A DNA stretch of 64,000 bases from Collimonas rhizosphaerae (GCF_038896935.1 NZ_JBANDC010000016.1:62001-126000); one strand, 5' to 3'. Positions 10,195-19,876 are shown, counted from the first letter of the stretch. Notes: generated from the letters alone by a model not told the origin. Program-made: numbers and translations.

Positions 10195-10239
10195 TCTGTC
10201 TTCGGAATTGCAGTGAGTCTTACGGGGCTTCGCATTACG

Positions 10240-10324
10240 GCCCACGTGGCGGAATTGGTAGACGCGCATGGTTCAGGTCCATGTGCCGCAAGGTGTGGGG
10301 GTTCGAGTCCCTCCGTGGGCACCA
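10240..10324 (+). tRNA. tRNA-Leu (anticodon CAG)
   Basis: The acceptor stem GCCCACG (10240-10246) pairs with CGTGGGC (10314-10320) and the gene encodes its own CCA (10322-10324). The anticodon stem CATGG/CCATG (10267-10271, 10279-10283) encloses the loop TTCAGGT with anticodon CAG at 10274-10276, reading CUG leucine codons. A long variable arm and the T-loop GTTCGAGTCC fit class II tRNA-Leu. Its own promoter and terminator flank it. Confidence 0.97.
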
Positions 10325-10350
10325 GGTAACTGGTGTTGGAAGTAAAGAGA

Positions 10351-10390
10351 AACCGCATAAACATCAATGTTTATGCGGTTTTTTTCTTTT
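10351..10390 (+). terminator. Strong intrinsic terminator after tRNA-Leu
   Basis: AACCGCATAAACAT (10351-10364) pairs perfectly with ATGTTTATGCGGTT (10367-10380), with a minimal loop, followed by an almost unbroken T run. The stem is also A-rich on the other side, so it may partly stop transcription arriving from the synthetase gene on the minus strand. Confidence 0.9.
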
Positions 10391-10494
10391 CTGGCCCAAT
10401 TTTGCTTGGTTCCATCCAGCGTCGGCAGCAGAAAATGCGACCAGGCTGATGAGTCTCCCGGCCGCGGCTGTCAACGATGAAACCCTGCCGCCTT

Positions 10495-13400
10495 TCAGTT
10501 TTTTGCCGGCGCCGCCGGGCAGCCGCGCCAGTTGGTGCCTGCCGGGATCGATTCGCCTTTCATCACCAGCGTCAGCGCGCCCAGCTTGGCATTGTCGTTG
10601 ACCGTCGCGCTATACAGCACAAAGCTGCGCGGCCCCATGTAGACCCGGCTGCCGATGTGGACGTGGTCGATCTTCATGACCCGGTCTTCGAACAGGTGGG
10701 TCTGCGGACAAGCCTGGGCGTTCAGTTCGCTGTAGTCGCCGATGGTGACGCAGTCGAACTCGGTGATGTCGGTGGTATTCATGTATACCCCGCGCCCGAT
10801 ATGGCAGCCCAGCAGGTTCAAGGCCAGCGGCAGCCACGGCGTGCCGCGCAGGTAGTTCATGAAGTTGGGTATCGCGATCCCTTCATACAGGTTGGTGACG
10901 CCCTCCGACAGCCAGACGAACCGCGTCCACATGGGCACGCTGCATTTCTTGTAGCGCCCGATCAGCAGCCACTTGAGGGCGGCGATGAAGATGAAGGTGC
11001 CGATGCCGTACAGCAGGCCGGCGCTGGTGAGCAAGGAAATCACCTCGCCCCATTGGCCGGCGCCGGCCAGCGGCATCAGGTTCAGCACCACGGTATAGCC
11101 GACCGCGATCACGATCGCATGCGGCGAAACGATCCGGAAGCCTTCCACCAGCGAGCGGCCCAGGCGGCGCCGGCGCGATGGACGGAACGTCAGGTGTTCC
11201 GGGAAACCGCTGGTCTGCTCGCGCGCCGGCAGGTTGATCGGCGGCGAACCGAGCCAGGTGTCGCCCGGGCGCATGCGGTCGTTGTCCGGCGTACGCGAGT
11301 GGACGCCGATCAAGACGTTTTCCGGCAGGATGCTGCCGTCCGGCACGTAAGCGCCGTTGCCGACGAAGCTGCGGCGCGAGATCACGGTCGGTTTCATGGT
11401 CATCCAGCCGCCGTCGATCTGTTCGTCGCCGAGCAATACGGCATCGGCGATAAAGGTATCGTCGCCCAGGGTCAGCATGTCAGGCACCACGCCCAGCGCC
11501 GTCGAAATCTCGGCATGGCGGCCCACCTTTGCGCCCAGCAGGCGGTACCAGTAGGGCGCGTAGACAGTGGCGTAGACGCCATGCAAGACGCTCAGGCTGG
11601 ATTCCTGGATCTGGTTGACCAGCCATTTGCTGCAATAGATATTGCTGCGCACCGGCCAGCTGCCGGCCCGCATGCGCGGCAGCAGGCTCCAGCGGATGCC
11701 GGCCGAGAGCAGGGCGGTGCACACGATCAGCACCGCAGTGGCGGGGAACGCCATGACGAAATATTTGGACAGCTGGAACGGCACATTGCCGTTGCTTTGC
11801 AGCCAGGGGAAACGATCGGTATCGTCGAGCCAGTCGATCAGGATGAAGCTGGGGAACACCGGCATGAAGAACAGGGTGGTGATCAGGAAGGCGCCGAACA
11901 GGAAAAATATCGACTCACCCAGCTGGCGCCTGCGCGTAACCGGCGGCCGCGGCGGTTTGGATGCCTGGTCGAAAGCGCCGGCGTCGCGCGCCGGGGAGCC
12001 GGTCCAGATGCGGCCGGCCGGCACCGCCTGGCCTTCGCTGATGGCGCTCTGGCCTTCCACATGGCCGAAGGCGCCGACATTCGTGTTGCCTTCCATGACG
12101 ACATAGGAACCGATGCAGCTTTCACGCTGCAGCGTGATCGGCCCTAGCCACAGCTCGCCATGCTCGACGCGGGCGTTTTCAAAGTTGACGGCATTGCCGA
12201 TGCTCACGCCGTCCTCTATGGTAAGCAGGTCGTGCGCGCGCAAGGTCATGGAGCCGATGATGACTTCCGAGCCGATGCGCGCACCCAGCGCCCGCAGCCA
12301 CCAGCTGTACAAGGTCGAGCCGCTCAGCAGGTAGGCCGGCGCCGCCTCGATCAGGCGGTCCGCCAGCCACCAGCGGTAATAGGTCAGGCCCCAGAGCGGA
12401 TAGCGGCCGGCTTTCAGGCGTCCCGCGATCAGCCATTTGGCGGCGATCGCAATGGCGAACTCAAACAGGGTGGCCAGCAGGAATACGCCTACCGACACCA
12501 CGATTGCCAGGGCAATCGAATCGCCCGGATCGCCGGTGAAAAAGTGATAGGTGAAAAACGGCGCCAGCCATTGCATCATGCGCATCGCCACCAGCCACGG
12601 CACGGCGGCAGCCTGGGCAGCGCCGCACAGCCAGCGCTTCAGGTCCGACGGCGCGCTCCAGCTGGTATCGACCTCGATGCCGGCCGCCGGCGCCACGGCC
12701 AGCACCTGGGCGATGCGGCCGACGGTGCGGTTCATGTAAATGTCGCGCACCGTCACGTGGGCAAAATCGGGGTTGGCGCGCAGGGCGGAGGCAAGTTTTG
12801 CCGCGAACAGCGAATGGCCGCCGAGGTCGTTGAAGAAATCGGCGCTGCGCTGGATAGGCTGGCCGGGGAACAGTTTGTTGAGCGCCGTGAACAAGGCAAC
12901 TTCGGCCGGCGTTTCAGGGACGTCGGAATCAAGGCCGCCGGCGCTGATTGCCGCCAGCGGCCGGGCTTTCAGCGCCTTGCGGTCGATCTTGCCGGATGTC
13001 AGGCGCGGCATCTCCTGCATCGCTTCGAAGAAGCCTGGCACCATGTAGGGCGGCAGCCGTTCGGCCAGGGCGCCGCGCAGCGCCGCGGGGACGATTTCCG
13101 TGCCGCTTTCGGCGACGATGAAGGCGATCAGCTGGTCGATGCCGTCTTCCTGGCGCAATATCACCGCCACCGTGCCGACTCCCGGCTGGCGCGCCAATAC
13201 TTCCTCGATTTCACCCAATTCGACGCGGAAGCCGCGGATCTTTACCTGGTCGTCGGTGCGGCCCAGGCATTGGACCCGGCCGTCGGCCTCGATCCGGGCC
13301 AGGTCGCCGGTGCGGTACAGGCGGCGGTCATGTTCGCCGCTGGCCCAGGGATTGGCCAGGAATTTCTCGGCGGTCAGTTCCGGGCGCCCCAGATAGCCTT

Positions 13401-14550
13401 CGGCAACGCCGGGGCCGGTAATGCACAATTCGCCGGTTTCGCCGCGCGGCAGCAGGCGCAAACCGTTTTCCAGCGCCGGCTCAGTTACCACCTTAATCAC
13501 CAGCAAACCGTAATTGGGCAAGGGCCGGCCTATGGTCACGACTTCGTTGGCGCGCAGTTCGGCCAGGCTGGCCGATACCGTCGCTTCGGTCGGGCCGTAG
13601 GTATTGAAGATATGGCGGCCCGATTCCGGCTTGGCCCAGCGGCTGACCAGCGCCTCGGGGCACATTTCGCCGCCCAGGTTGATGATGCGCAGGCTTGGCA
13701 CATCCTGGTTGAACAGGGCCAGCAGGGTCGGCACCGCGTGCAATACGGTGACGCCCTGCGCCGCCAGCGCGAGCGGCAAGGCTTCCGGATCCGAGGCCAG
13801 TTCCTTGGGGGCTATCCAGAGCGTGGCGCCGGCCAGGTAGCTGATCCAGATTTCTTCGAACGACATGTCGAAGGCTACCGAAAAGCCCTGGTAGACGCGG
13901 TCGCTGGCGGCGACGCCCAATACCGCGTTTTCACTGCGCAGGAAATGGCATATGGCGCCTTGGGTGATGGCGATGCCCTTCGGTTTGCCGGTCGAACCGG
14001 AGGTGTAGATGACATAAGCCGGGTCGCTGCGCTGCACCTGCTGGCGCCGCAGCAGCGGTGCCTCGGGGGGCGCCAGCAGCTGTTCGGCGGTCCAGACCTG
14101 GCATTGGCCTTGGTCCAGGCGCGGCGCGAATTGCTGGCAGCTGACGATGCCCGGCGCTTGCGCGTCCTCCAGGCAGACGGCGATCCGGTCCGGCGGCGTA
14201 TCCGCATCCAGCGGCAGCCAGGCGGCCCCGCTTTTGGCAATGCCGGCCTGCATCACCAGCAGGTCGATCCCGCGCGGCAGCCAAAGGCCGACGATCTGGC
14301 CCGGGCCGACGCCCGCCGCGATCAGTCGCGAAGCGACCAGGTCTGCGTATTGGTTGAGTTCCCGGTAAGTCAGCCGGCGTTCGCCGAACACCATGGCGAC
14401 CTGGTCCGGCAGGCGCGCGGCAGTGGCTTCGAGCAGGTCTGCCAGCACCTCGTCCCGTATCAGCTCGGGCCGCAGCGGCCCCTGCAAAATGTCTGGATGG
14501 GCTGAAAAATCGCTGGCAGCCGCGGTATCGACGAGCAAAGACTGGGTCAT
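10495..14550 (-). CDS. Single-module NRPS-like synthetase of the Pls/PosA type
   Basis: 1351 residues from ATG 14550; a TTG 27 codons upstream gives an implausible leader. Residues about 30-535 are an adenylation domain: AYVIYTSGSTGKPKG (A3), NTYGPTEATVSAS (A5), YRTGDLARI (A7), GKIDRKALK (A10). A carrier domain follows with the phosphopantetheine site LGGHSLF (Ser580). The last 700 residues hold several membrane segments and tandem blocks with left-handed beta-helix hexapeptide repeats (around GSEVIIGSMTLRAHDLLTI and later IGDYSELNAQACPQT). There is no thioesterase or ordinary condensation domain. This layout (A-T-membrane-tandem C-terminal domains) is that of the Pls/PosA family, which includes epsilon-poly-lysine synthetase. 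The amino acid used and the product are unknown. No tailoring or export genes adjoin it. Confidence 0.88.
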   Translation of the reverse strand: MTQSLLVDTAAASDFSAHPDILQGPLRPELIRDEVLADLLEATAARLPDQVAMVFGERRLTYRELNQYADLVASRLIAAGVGPGQIVGLWLPRGIDLLVMQAGIAKSGAAWLPLDADTPPDRIAVCLEDAQAPGIVSCQQFAPRLDQGQCQVWTAEQLLAPPEAPLLRRQQVQRSDPAYVIYTSGSTGKPKGIAITQGAICHFLRSENAVLGVAASDRVYQGFSVAFDMSFEEIWISYLAGATLWIAPKELASDPEALPLALAAQGVTVLHAVPTLLALFNQDVPSLRIINLGGEMCPEALVSRWAKPESGRHIFNTYGPTEATVSASLAELRANEVVTIGRPLPNYGLLVIKVVTEPALENGLRLLPRGETGELCITGPGVAEGYLGRPELTAEKFLANPWASGEHDRRLYRTGDLARIEADGRVQCLGRTDDQVKIRGFRVELGEIEEVLARQPGVGTVAVILRQEDGIDQLIAFIVAESGTEIVPAALRGALAERLPPYMVPGFFEAMQEMPRLTSGKIDRKALKARPLAAISAGGLDSDVPETPAEVALFTALNKLFPGQPIQRSADFFNDLGGHSLFAAKLASALRANPDFAHVTVRDIYMNRTVGRIAQVLAVAPAAGIEVDTSWSAPSDLKRWLCGAAQAAAVPWLVAMRMMQWLAPFFTYHFFTGDPGDSIALAIVVSVGVFLLATLFEFAIAIAAKWLIAGRLKAGRYPLWGLTYYRWWLADRLIEAAPAYLLSGSTLYSWWLRALGARIGSEVIIGSMTLRAHDLLTIEDGVSIGNAVNFENARVEHGELWLGPITLQRESCIGSYVVMEGNTNVGAFGHVEGQSAISEGQAVPAGRIWTGSPARDAGAFDQASKPPRPPVTRRRQLGESIFFLFGAFLITTLFFMPVFPSFILIDWLDDTDRFPWLQSNGNVPFQLSKYFVMAFPATAVLIVCTALLSAGIRWSLLPRMRAGSWPVRSNIYCSKWLVNQIQESSLSVLHGVYATVYAPYWYRLLGAKVGRHAEISTALGVVPDMLTLGDDTFIADAVLLGDEQIDGGWMTMKPTVISRRSFVGNGAYVPDGSILPENVLIGVHSRTPDNDRMRPGDTWLGSPPINLPAREQTSGFPEHLTFRPSRRRRLGRSLVEGFRIVSPHAIVIAVGYTVVLNLMPLAGAGQWGEVISLLTSAGLLYGIGTFIFIAALKWLLIGRYKKCSVPMWTRFVWLSEGVTNLYEGIAIPNFMNYLRGTPWLPLALNLLGCHIGRGVYMNTTDITEFDCVTIGDYSELNAQACPQTHLFEDRVMKIDHVHIGSRVYMGPRSFVLYSATVNDNAKLGALTLVMKGESIPAGTNWRGCPAAPAKN

Positions 14551-14912
14551 GGATGAGGCAAGTAAAAAAGACAGGAGAAAGACAGCAAGGCGGCGATGGT
14601 AGCACGGCTGGTATCGGTAACGTTCAGACAATTTTGCACTGGGCCTGCGGTACGATTTCCCGGCCCGCGGCGAGCCCCGCCCGTGGTTATCCCAGCACCT
14701 TCAGATGGCCGGCCCGCGGCTGCTTTCCGGCTGCAAGCCGCGCATTGTTTTATCTGTTTTTTTATCTGTTGCTAATGAACTTGCTAATAGGAAACTATTG
14801 GCCGTATGATGGGCCATTCGGGCGCCGGTTTCAAGTAGTGTTGTTTTTCGCAATTTCCTGCAATTCCGCTAAAGCTTTCTGACTGTGCTGTTTTTATCAG
14901 TGAGGTTTTGTG
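14551..14912. other. Divergent intergenic region with 12-base direct repeats
   Basis: 362 bases separate the synthetase and the cyclic-di-GMP gene; both promoters should lie here. Two direct repeats sit side by side: TTTATCTGTT at 14749-14758 and 14761-14770, then TTGCTAAT at 14769-14776 and 14781-14788, each with a 12-base period. No convincing open frame is present. Confidence 0.5.
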
Positions 14913-17735
14913 ATGCAGCGATTGAAGAAATTTTTCACCATGGACGGCGGCATGCGCTGGGTCAAGGTGGTCTTGCCTTTCCTGGCGATCGTCGCCTTGA
15001 TGGTGGGGCTGCTGGCGTTCAGCATGAATATCCTGTCTTCGGTGCGCGCTTTTGTCGGCGGCGAGAGCCTGTGGTCGAAGGCGCAGAAGGAGGCGGTATT
15101 CCACCTGAACCAATATACGGTGACGCATGCCGACCTCGACTACCAGAAGGTGCTGAAGGCGCTGGCGGTGCCGATCGGCGACCGGCGCGCCAGGGACGAG
15201 CTGGATAAAGCCGATCCTGACCTGCAAGTGGTGCGCCAGGGTTTCCTCGACGGCGGCAATCACCCCGACGACATTGACGGCATCGTCAGCCTGTACCGCA
15301 ACTTCAAGAATTTCAGCCTGCTGCGGGAACCGGTCGCGAACTGGAAGATCGGCGACAAGCTGATCCAGGAACTGAGCACGGAAGCCGACCGCCTGCACGC
15401 GGCGATCAATGCCGGCAACCCCGATCCACAGGCGATGATCGCCAGCGTCGCCCGCATCCGCGAGATAGACGCGGAATTGACGCCCCTCGAATTGCGCTTT
15501 TCAGCCAGCCTGGGCGAATCGTCGCGCGAGGTCCAGCGCCTGCTGCTGTTTGCGACGCTGGCCATCGCCGTCGGGCTGATGGTTTTCGGCAGCTGGATTT
15601 CCCGCTATATCCTGACCAAGAGCGACCAGTTCGAAGAAGCGCTGAAAGTCAGCCAGGAGCGGCTGCAGCTGGCGATGCTGGGCAGTAACGACGGCCTGTG
15701 GGACTGGGACATCGAGGCTGACAATATCTACTATTCCCCGCGCCTGAAGGAATTGCTAGGTTATTCCCTGGAAGACGACGAGCCGACGCCGCTGCAGTTC
15801 CTTAACTGCATCTATCCTTCCGACCTGGATGCGGTACGCGCCAAACTGACTTCGCACCTGCACGACAATTCGCCGTGCGACATCGAATTCCGGATTGTCA
15901 CCAAGGGAGGAGAATTGCGCTGGGTGCGTTCGTGCGCGCAATCCACCAGCAATGCTGCGGGGGAGCCGGTGCGCATGGCCGGCTCGTTTACCGACATCAC
16001 CGCCCGCAAGCGTTCCGAAGAGCAGCTGTATGCCGCCAAGGAGCGCGCCCAGGTGACGCTGGAGTCGATCGGCGAGGCGGTGATTACGCTCAGCACCGAC
16101 GGCCTGGTCGAGTACCTGAACCCGACGGCGGAAATCCTGACCCGCTGGACGCTGGCCTCGGCGCGCGGCTTGCCACTGGAAAAAATCCTCAACGTGGTGG
16201 GCGAAAGCTCGGGCAACCGGATTCCCGACCTGATTCCCCAGATCCTCGACAACAGCATGCCCGTCGACAGGGCTTCCAACCTGCTGCTGGTCTGCGACGA
16301 CGGCAGCGAAGTCGCGGTTAACCTGTCGGCCGAGCCGATCCGCAACCTGAGCGGCGAAACCATCGGCACGGTGCTGGTGCTGCACGATGTCAGCAAGGAC
16401 CGCGAATATGCGGCCCAGCTGTCGTACCAGGCCAGCCACGACGAACTGACCGGGCTCATCAACCGGCGCGAGTTCGAACGGCGCCTGACGGTGGCGATGA
16501 TTACCTCGCGCGACCAGCAGCGCCTGCATGCGGTGCTGTACCTGGACCTGGACCAGTTCAAGGTGGTCAACGACACCTGCGGCCATGCCGCCGGCGATGA
16601 GCTGATCCGGCAGGTCAGCGTCTTGCTGAAACAGCGCCTGCGCGATACCGACACCATTGCGCGCCTGGGCGGGGACGAATTCGGCGTCTTGCTGGAGAAT
16701 TGCCCGGTCGAGCATTCGCTGCGGATCGCCGAAGGACTGCGGCAGACCGTCGCCGACTTCCAGTTCGTGTGGACCAACAAGCCGTTCACCATCGGCGTCA
16801 GCATCGGCCTGATCAACCTGGCGGGCGAAATGCATACGCTGGGCCAGATCATGAGCGCGGTCGACGCCGCCTGCTACCTGGCCAAGGAGAAAGGCCGCAA
16901 CCGGGTGCACGAGTATCGGCTGGACGACAGCGAGCTGTCGATACGGCACGGCGAGATGGAGTGGATTACCCGTATCAACGAGGCGCTCACGCATGGGCGG
17001 TTCTGCCTGTTCTCGCAGGAAATCGCCGCGTTGGGCAAGCCTCCCAGCCACGGCGCGCATTTCGAGATTCTGCTGCGGATGCTGGACAAGGACGACAACC
17101 TGGTGCTGCCGATGGTGTTCATTCCTGCCGCGGAACGCTACAACCTGATGCCGGCCATCGATCGCTGGGTGGTCTCGACGGTATTCGCCACCCTGGCCAA
17201 AATGCGCCAGCAAGGGCGCGGCCGGGAAATCCAGACCTGCGCCATCAACCTTTCCGGCACCAGCATAGGCGACAGCAATTTCCTCAATTTCGTGCAGGAA
17301 CAGCACGTCAAATACGGCATTGCGCCGCAGATCATCTGCTTTGAGATTACCGAGACCAGCGCGATCGCCAATTTTGCCAAAGCCGCGCATTTTATCCAGG
17401 AACTGAGGGGCGTTGGCTATCGTTTTGCGCTGGACGATTTCGGCGCCGGCATGTCTTCCTTTGCCTACCTGAAGAACCTGCCGGTCGATTTCATCAAGAT
17501 CGACGGCGGTTTTGTCAAAGACATGCTGAACAGCCCGACCGATTATGCGATGGTGGAGGCGATCAACAAGATCGGCCATTTGATGGGGAAACAGACGATT
17601 GCCGAATTTGCCGTCAATGAACGGATTATCGGTACGCTGACCGAGATCGGCGTCGATTTCGCCCAGGGTTACGGCATCGGGCGGCCACGCGCTTTTGGCA
17701 TAGGCGTCGACAGGAACCTGCTGAACGCCGGCTAG
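14913..17735 (+). CDS. Membrane PAS-GGDEF-EAL cyclic-di-GMP enzyme
   Basis: 940 residues; ATG 14913 is preferred because TGAGG lies 7 bases upstream (a GTG directly before it is also possible). A membrane segment near residues 22-42 and another near 212-235 bracket a periplasmic sensor region. Two PAS domains follow (about 250-375 and 380-500, the first ending in the PAC-like GSFTDITARKRSEEQL). GGDEF is intact (586-590) with an RxxD inhibitory site (RDTD) five residues before it. The EAL domain has E718-I-L-L-R, so the name motif is EIL, but the ExLxR glutamate, the DDFGAG motif and AEF glutamate are kept. Both diguanylate cyclase and phosphodiesterase activity look possible. Confidence 0.92.
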   Translation: MQRLKKFFTMDGGMRWVKVVLPFLAIVALMVGLLAFSMNILSSVRAFVGGESLWSKAQKEAVFHLNQYTVTHADLDYQKVLKALAVPIGDRRARDELDKADPDLQVVRQGFLDGGNHPDDIDGIVSLYRNFKNFSLLREPVANWKIGDKLIQELSTEADRLHAAINAGNPDPQAMIASVARIREIDAELTPLELRFSASLGESSREVQRLLLFATLAIAVGLMVFGSWISRYILTKSDQFEEALKVSQERLQLAMLGSNDGLWDWDIEADNIYYSPRLKELLGYSLEDDEPTPLQFLNCIYPSDLDAVRAKLTSHLHDNSPCDIEFRIVTKGGELRWVRSCAQSTSNAAGEPVRMAGSFTDITARKRSEEQLYAAKERAQVTLESIGEAVITLSTDGLVEYLNPTAEILTRWTLASARGLPLEKILNVVGESSGNRIPDLIPQILDNSMPVDRASNLLLVCDDGSEVAVNLSAEPIRNLSGETIGTVLVLHDVSKDREYAAQLSYQASHDELTGLINRREFERRLTVAMITSRDQQRLHAVLYLDLDQFKVVNDTCGHAAGDELIRQVSVLLKQRLRDTDTIARLGGDEFGVLLENCPVEHSLRIAEGLRQTVADFQFVWTNKPFTIGVSIGLINLAGEMHTLGQIMSAVDAACYLAKEKGRNRVHEYRLDDSELSIRHGEMEWITRINEALTHGRFCLFSQEIAALGKPPSHGAHFEILLRMLDKDDNLVLPMVFIPAAERYNLMPAIDRWVVSTVFATLAKMRQQGRGREIQTCAINLSGTSIGDSNFLNFVQEQHVKYGIAPQIICFEITETSAIANFAKAAHFIQELRGVGYRFALDDFGAGMSSFAYLKNLPVDFIKIDGGFVKDMLNSPTDYAMVEAINKIGHLMGKQTIAEFAVNERIIGTLTEIGVDFAQGYGIGRPRAFGIGVDRNLLNAG

Positions 17736-17755
17736 GGCCTATCGGCAGCAAGGCC

Positions 17756-18976
17756 CTAAGCCAGCGCTGCCTTGAGCATGGAGCGGAAGGCCCTAGGCGT
17801 GCATTGGTCGATGGCCACCTGCGGCGTACCGTGCCAGGCGGCAAAACGCCGCAGTGTCGCCGCCAGTTCGGTCACGAATCTCTGGCTGGTGCGGGTGCCG
17901 GGCTCCAGGTACAGCGCCTTGACCTGGAACACGCCCTGGCTGCGGTGCGCCTTGGCGTCCAGCCGTCCCGCCAGCGCGCCGCGATGCAGGATGGGCAGCG
18001 TGAAATAACCGTAGCTGCGCTTGGCTTCCGGCGTGTAACACTCAAGCCGGTAATCGAAATCGAACAGTTCCAGCGCCCGCTTGCGGTCCCATACCAGCGG
18101 ATCGAAAGGCGAGAGCAGGCTGGTGGCGCTGGGTTTCAGCAAGCCGCCGGCGGCGGCCAGCGCCAGTTCGCGATGCGCCGGATGGATATACAGCGGCTGC
18201 TGCCAGCCGTCCACCGTCGCCCGCAGCAGGCTGCCATCGTCGGCCAGGATCTCGGGGTCGGGGCTGGGGCGGCTCTTGGCGGTGCGGAAGTAGTCGCCGA
18301 TCCAGCTCGCTTTCGCTATCCCCATCGCTTGCACCGCCTTGAGCAGCAGGGTGCGCTGGGTTTCCGCGGTGGAGGGCATGCGGGCATCGTCCCAATCCGG
18401 CAAGATGCGCTCGGCGAGATCGTAGATGCGATGGAAATTGTGGCGCTTGGCGATCATCAGGCGGCCGGCCGTGAACAGCACTTCGAGCGAACGCTTCTCC
18501 GGTTTCCATTCCCACCAGCCGCCGCCCTTGCCGTCGGTACGCTTGAAATCGGCCGAACGCACCGGGCCGTGCCGGCGGATATGCTGCAGCAGCAGCTCTA
18601 TGGCGGCGCCATGCTCTTCCATCCATTTGGCCGAATACTTCCAGCCCATGGAGCCGGGGTCGATCATGCGGTGCCGGTACAGGCCGTAATCCTCGATCGG
18701 CAGGAAACTGGCTTCATGCGCCCAGTATTCGAACAGCCGGCGTTCCTCCAGCAACTCGTCCAGCCAGCACGGCTGGTAATTGCCTAGCCGGCTCCACAAC
18801 ACCAGGTAGGGGCTGCGCGCCACCACGTGGATAGTGTCTATCTGCAGCACGCCCATTTGCCGGATGGCGGCCAGCACGTCTTGCTTGACGGCTTTCTTGC
18901 GCACCGGACTGAGCAATCCCTGGGCCGCCAGTTGCAGAGCGCGCGCGGCAGGAACGGAGAGCTGGATGGCAGTCAT
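17756..18976 (-). CDS. YcaQ-like winged-helix DNA glycosylase
   Basis: 406 residues of the HTH_42 family (YcaQ/AlkZ), which unhook DNA interstrand crosslinks and bulky alkylation adducts. The start region LSVPAARALQLAAQGL and the following MGVLQIDTIHVVARSPYLVL are typical. The catalytic position reads Q-I-D, as in E. coli YcaQ, rather than Q-x-Q as in Streptomyces AlkZ. The gene starts 12 bases after the DyP peroxidase gene on the same strand, so they are probably co-transcribed. Confidence 0.88.
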   Translation of the reverse strand: MTAIQLSVPAARALQLAAQGLLSPVRKKAVKQDVLAAIRQMGVLQIDTIHVVARSPYLVLWSRLGNYQPCWLDELLEERRLFEYWAHEASFLPIEDYGLYRHRMIDPGSMGWKYSAKWMEEHGAAIELLLQHIRRHGPVRSADFKRTDGKGGGWWEWKPEKRSLEVLFTAGRLMIAKRHNFHRIYDLAERILPDWDDARMPSTAETQRTLLLKAVQAMGIAKASWIGDYFRTAKSRPSPDPEILADDGSLLRATVDGWQQPLYIHPAHRELALAAAGGLLKPSATSLLSPFDPLVWDRKRALELFDFDYRLECYTPEAKRSYGYFTLPILHRGALAGRLDAKAHRSQGVFQVKALYLEPGTRTSQRFVTELAATLRRFAAWHGTPQVAIDQCTPRAFRSMLKAALA

Positions 18977-18988
18977 GCTGGCGCCGGC

Positions 18989-19876
18989 TCAGATGCCGAT
19001 GCTGGACAGGTCGAGGCGGCCGTCCTGCAGCGGCGGGCACCAGTAGTAGCCGCCGGTGACCGGGCGCGAAAAACTGAACAGGGCGTCGACGATGCCGTCT
19101 TCATGGCCCAGCATGCGGCGCAAGACGTTTTCAAAACGGTCGCTGGATTCGCCGTAGGCGATGAATTCGGTCCCTTGCTGCAAGCCGTTGTCCCATGGCA
19201 TGGAGTGGCGCACCATGTATGCCTCGGGTGTAAAACTTTCCTGTGCGGTGCGTTTGGCGTGGGCCGATTCCGGCGCATCTTCGATTTCCTCGTTGTCGGC
19301 GATCTGGCGGCCGATGGTGGCATCGCGCTGCGCGGCGGGGAAACCGCGGAAACGCGGCAGGTCGTGGATCCAGCGCTGTACCGCGACAAAGCTCGAGCCC
19401 TGGCGTCCCGCGCCGTCCGCTACCAGCGCGGCGGCGATGGCTGCCGCCGCCTTGGGGTTTTCGGTGCCGTCTTCGTAGCCGGTCAGGTCGCGGCTGTCGC
19501 GATAGCGGAAAGTATCCAGCGCGTCTTCCAATACCAATTCGTCGCCCAGCAGCGCAACCAGTTGCGCGGTGCGTTCGAACAGGCTGCTGCGGTCGCTGCC
19601 GCGCAGCAGGATCCACATGGCCTGCTGGGTCGACGGCGCCGCGCAGCCCTGTCCTTCAAGCGCCGGAAACGGACGCAGGCCGCCGACATGCTGCTCCAGC
19701 GCCTGGACCAGGGGCGCGCCCAGTCCAACCACGCCCCAGTCCGCCGCAAAAACTTCGCGCAGCCGTGCCAGCGCGGCTTGTGGGCTGTGGCCGCTGAGGC
19801 GGAACGTGAGTGAACGGCCGAGTGGCGCGAGTGCTTCGAGGATTCCTGGCTGGGCTTGGTCTGCGGTTGCTGGCAT
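18989..19876 (-). CDS. Dyp-type haem peroxidase
   Basis: 295 residues without a Tat signal, so a cytoplasmic class B-like form. The family motif GxxDG appears as GYEDGTENP with the distal aspartate. The proximal haem histidine is probable in VQRWIHDLPRF, and GRQIADN carries the family's arginine region. It oxidises bulky substrates with hydrogen peroxide; the natural substrate is not known. No encapsulin gene is next to it and no clear C-terminal targeting peptide is visible. The YcaQ-like gene follows directly. Confidence 0.92.
   Translation of the reverse strand: MPATADQAQPGILEALAPLGRSLTFRLSGHSPQAALARLREVFAADWGVVGLGAPLVQALEQHVGGLRPFPALEGQGCAAPSTQQAMWILLRGSDRSSLFERTAQLVALLGDELVLEDALDTFRYRDSRDLTGYEDGTENPKAAAAIAAALVADGAGRQGSSFVAVQRWIHDLPRFRGFPAAQRDATIGRQIADNEEIEDAPESAHAKRTAQESFTPEAYMVRHSMPWDNGLQQGTEFIAYGESSDRFENVLRRMLGHEDGIVDALFSFSRPVTGGYYWCPPLQDGRLDLSSIGI

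Noticed and set aside
12160..14505. 781-residue open frame on the plus strand, and a 556-residue one at 10477-12147
   Set aside because: Both are antisense to the NRPS-like synthetase, whose adenylation and carrier motifs are intact. The compositions are shadow-like.
15756..17579. 607-residue minus-strand frame
   Set aside because: Antisense to the PAS-GGDEF-EAL gene; no domain seen.
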